Positions 13,437 to 15,336 of a stretch of 15,336 nt of DNA are shown here, in pieces. A program made the position numbers and the translations under genes. The DNA comes from Bacteroidota bacterium (GTDB taxonomy: Bacteria; Bacteroidota; Kryptoniia; Kryptoniales; JAKASW01): NCBI GenBank assembly GCA_021796055.1, contig JAJYOS010000020.1:2365-17700 (forward strand), written 5' to 3'. How positions within the stretch are numbered: position 1 is the stretch's first letter; every line of letters starts with the position of its first letter. Below the pieces are notes generated by a model. The model made no database searches. It had not been told where the DNA came from and worked only from the letters and a program-made list of their open reading frames with translations.

Positions 13437-14432
13437 ATGAAGCGCAACGTCAGCCGCCCGCGAATTGTCGTGGCCAGGCGAATCCCTAAGAATGGGATAG
13501 ATATTCTCGGGGAGCACTTCAAGTTAGATATTAATAATTCAGACAGAGATCTATCGAGGCGCGAGCTACTTGAAAAACTCGACGGAGCGTTCGGTATGAT
13601 CTCCATGATGGCAAACAAATTTGACTACGATCTAATTTCTACGCTTCGAACGGTGAAGGTGATTTCGAATTACGCCGTCGGATTCAATAATATCGATGTT
13701 GCAGCGGCCACGGAGAAAGGCATTGTTGTTACAAATACGCCCGGCGTGCTGACCGACGCAACTGCTGATCTCGCGTTTGGGCTTTTGCTGGCGGCGGCGA
13801 GGCACATCACTGAAGGTGATCGCCTAGTACGAGCGCGTAAGTTCAAGGGATGGGCACCGATGCTTATGCTCGGTAACGATATATCAGGAAAGACAATTGG
13901 AATAATCGGGGCAGGAAGGATCGGAGCTGCCGTCGCCGCTCGTGCTCGCGGGTTCGGGATGAGGATCCTCTACAGTTCGCACAGAAGAAACCCGGATATA
14001 GATGCGGTCGGCGGAACACCCGCCGAATTAACTCGACTCCTGGAAGAGTCCGATTTCGTCAGTCTAAATGTCCCGTTGACAGATGAAACTCGTGGGATGA
14101 TAGGGAAGCGGGAGTTCGCAAAGATGAAGCCTACCGCCGTCCTTGTGAATACTGCCCGCGGCGAAGTGGTCGAAGAAGACGCGCTTATCTCCGCCTTGAA
14201 GAAGCATAGAATTGCTGGTGCAGGGCTCGATGTTTACGTCAACGAGCCCAAAATAAACCCTGAGTTTCTGAAGCTGGACAATGTCGTCCTCGCGCCTCAT
14301 CTCGGGAGCGCAACAATCGAAACGCGCGCGAAGATGTCCGAGCTTGCCGCACTGAACGCAATTGCAGTTCTGAAGGGTGAACGTCCACCAGCGATAGTAA
14401 ACCCTGCGGCGTTTGAGCAGAATCGCGCGTAG
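13437..14432 (+). CDS. D-2-hydroxyacid dehydrogenase (glyoxylate/hydroxypyruvate reductase type)
   Basis: A 331-residue NAD(P)-dependent oxidoreductase of the D-isomer-specific 2-hydroxyacid dehydrogenase family. The Rossmann motif GAGRIG is at 158-163. Catalytic residues are in their usual settings: Arg241 in VNTARGEVV, Glu270 in VNEP and His288 in PHLGSAT. The substrate-side N-terminal part includes SNYAVGFNNIDV (77-88), typical of glyoxylate and hydroxypyruvate reductases. After the second beta-strand the protein has YSSHRR, with no acidic residue where NAD-specific enzymes carry Asp, so NADPH use is likely. It lacks the regulatory domains of long phosphoglycerate dehydrogenases. Glyoxylate or hydroxypyruvate reduction is the best guess; other 2-ketoacids are possible. 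It starts 70 bases after metG and may be partly co-transcribed. It converges with the NHL gene 30 bases away. Confidence 0.88.
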   Translation: MKRNVSRPRIVVARRIPKNGIDILGEHFKLDINNSDRDLSRRELLEKLDGAFGMISMMANKFDYDLISTLRTVKVISNYAVGFNNIDVAAATEKGIVVTNTPGVLTDATADLAFGLLLAAARHITEGDRLVRARKFKGWAPMLMLGNDISGKTIGIIGAGRIGAAVAARARGFGMRILYSSHRRNPDIDAVGGTPAELTRLLEESDFVSLNVPLTDETRGMIGKREFAKMKPTAVLVNTARGEVVEEDALISALKKHRIAGAGLDVYVNEPKINPEFLKLDNVVLAPHLGSATIETRAKMSELAALNAIAVLKGERPPAIVNPAAFEQNRA

Positions 14433-14462
14433 CGTAAGGTTAAGTTTAGATAATGTTGTGGT

Positions 14463-15336
14463 CTATCCTAAGAAATTAGCTTTCGCGACAACGACGCGGC
14501 TTCCGGTAAGGATGTAAATTCTCTTCCCGCTGATTGACACATCGCTGAAGTGCCTGATTTTTGTCCCGAAGATATCATTACCTGAGAACTTCGCGATCAG
14601 CGTCCCGTCAAGTTTGAAGAAATAAAGCATATCCGAATCGCAGACTCCGAGTATACCGTCGCCGATGCCTATCCCTGTGGGATTCTTCAGGATGCCGTCG
14701 CCGATTGAATTGAGATAATTCCCGAAGTTATCATAAACCGCGACCCGTCCTTTGTCGGAGACGTAGACATCGTCATTCGGACCGATCGAGATCTGCCGCG
14801 GCATGGTTAGTGTTCCCTCTCCCTCGCCGTAACCTCCGAAAGTGCGTTCCACGGTAGAAAATGTATTTACCTTGACTATCCTAATGTTCTCATCGTCGCA
14901 AATGAAGAGGTCGCCGAGCCTGGAAATCGCCACGCCGGAAGGGTAACCGAACCTCTTCGAGTCATCGTTTGATTGATGTGTGGAGAGTGACGCAACGTTG
15001 GCAAGCGTTCTGTCAAACCGCACGATCCTGTTGTTGTTGTAGTCGGCGACATATATCTCCACGCCGTTATCGGCGCATACGTCGTATGGCATATCGAACT
15101 GGTAGTCTCCGCTCCCGTATCCGCCGACTTCGCCAGTCGAGTCACCGGATGGATTGAACCTCATAAGCAGGTTGTCCCCGGTATCGGCAACGTAGATTGC
15201 GCCGATCGGGTCGACGCTTATCCCCCTCGCGTTACGAAAATGTCCAAAGCTGAACTGCTCCACGAGCGAAGGTGGAGCCTGAAAAGAGGTAAGCAGGACC
15301 GAAAGGAGGATGGCCAGAGGAATCTTTGAATGGCGG
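14463..15336 (-). CDS. Secreted NHL-repeat beta-propeller protein (5' end outside window)
   Basis: The frame is open from the window edge to a TAG at 14465-14463, giving 290 visible residues. Before the first GTG (15263) the frame encodes SKIPLAILLSVLLTSFQA, a hydrophobic signal-peptide-like stretch. The true start therefore lies just beyond the edge and the GTG is internal. Six NHL-type repeats follow, each a short GI/GV strand, a DVYVAD-like strand and a closing RIVRFD-like strand. Examples are GAIYVADTGDNLLMRF, VEIYVADYNNNRIVRFD, GDLFICDDENIRIVKV and DDVYVSDKGRVAVYD. Two more degenerate blades complete a six-bladed propeller. Such proteins are exported and may bind ligands or other proteins; no enzymatic residues are evident. 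The last two blades are poorly conserved. Confidence 0.85.
   Translation of the reverse strand, partial: RHSKIPLAILLSVLLTSFQAPPSLVEQFSFGHFRNARGISVDPIGAIYVADTGDNLLMRFNPSGDSTGEVGGYGSGDYQFDMPYDVCADNGVEIYVADYNNNRIVRFDRTLANVASLSTHQSNDDSKRFGYPSGVAISRLGDLFICDDENIRIVKVNTFSTVERTFGGYGEGEGTLTMPRQISIGPNDDVYVSDKGRVAVYDNFGNYLNSIGDGILKNPTGIGIGDGILGVCDSDMLYFFKLDGTLIAKFSGNDIFGTKIRHFSDVSISGKRIYILTGSRVVVAKANFLG

Noticed and set aside
1..15336. Mobile element, prophage, CRISPR or defence system
   Set aside because: No transposase, integrase, repeat-spacer array or defence-family protein was seen. Gene content and order look vertically inherited.

Overview
The window carries an ordinary set of bacterial housekeeping and envelope genes at roughly 50% G+C. 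No phage, transposon, CRISPR array, rRNA or intact tRNA was found. The combination of a DUF1573 protein, a DUF2795 protein, an Omp85-family barrel protein, a RicT with a Cys-rich N-terminus and a MetRS with a fused C-terminal tRNA-binding domain points to the FCB group. Ignavibacteria or Chlorobi-like lineages fit better than Bacteroidia, because several genes keep strong GGAGG-type ribosome binding sites. This placement is an inference from gene content, not a phylogeny.

Region by region. (1) 1-139 is the 3' end of an unrecognised gene. (2) 187-3567 is a protein-quality-control operon: tig, clpP, an unannotated 39-residue single-pass membrane ORF, then clpX. (3) On the minus strand, 4740-3569, a YacP/Rae1-like NYN ribonuclease overlaps a secreted DUF1573 protein by ATGA; the pair converges on clpX with one base between the stop codons. 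A well-spaced -35/-10 lies so close to the NYN start that its mRNA may be leaderless. (4) 4741-5278 has no convincing protein gene. It contains a candidate structured RNA, with nested helices between 5019 and 5166, closed by a strong intrinsic terminator at 5172-5203. (5) 5279-5602 encodes a small glycine-rich membrane protein. (6) 5777-6736 encodes a membrane-anchored M23 peptidase, followed by a small acidic DUF2795 protein (6802-7026) and an intrinsic terminator. (7) 7105-13366 is a tightly packed run: Omp85/TamA-like outer-membrane protein, holB, ricT, metG. These are joined by overlaps or a 4-base gap, and a D-2-hydroxyacid dehydrogenase follows at 13437-14432. (8) On the minus strand at the right edge lies a secreted NHL-repeat beta-propeller protein whose start is outside the window.

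Functionally the genes cover nascent-chain folding and proteolysis (tig-clpPX), ribosome-associated RNA turnover (NYN), envelope building (Omp85, M23, DUF1573), replication clamp loading (holB), translation (metG) and small-molecule redox metabolism. The point most worth following up is the candidate structured RNA near 5019-5203, which has the rod-plus-terminator layout of 6S-type RNAs but cannot be assigned to a family by eye. Next are the hidden small ORF between clpP and clpX and the possible leaderless NYN transcript.
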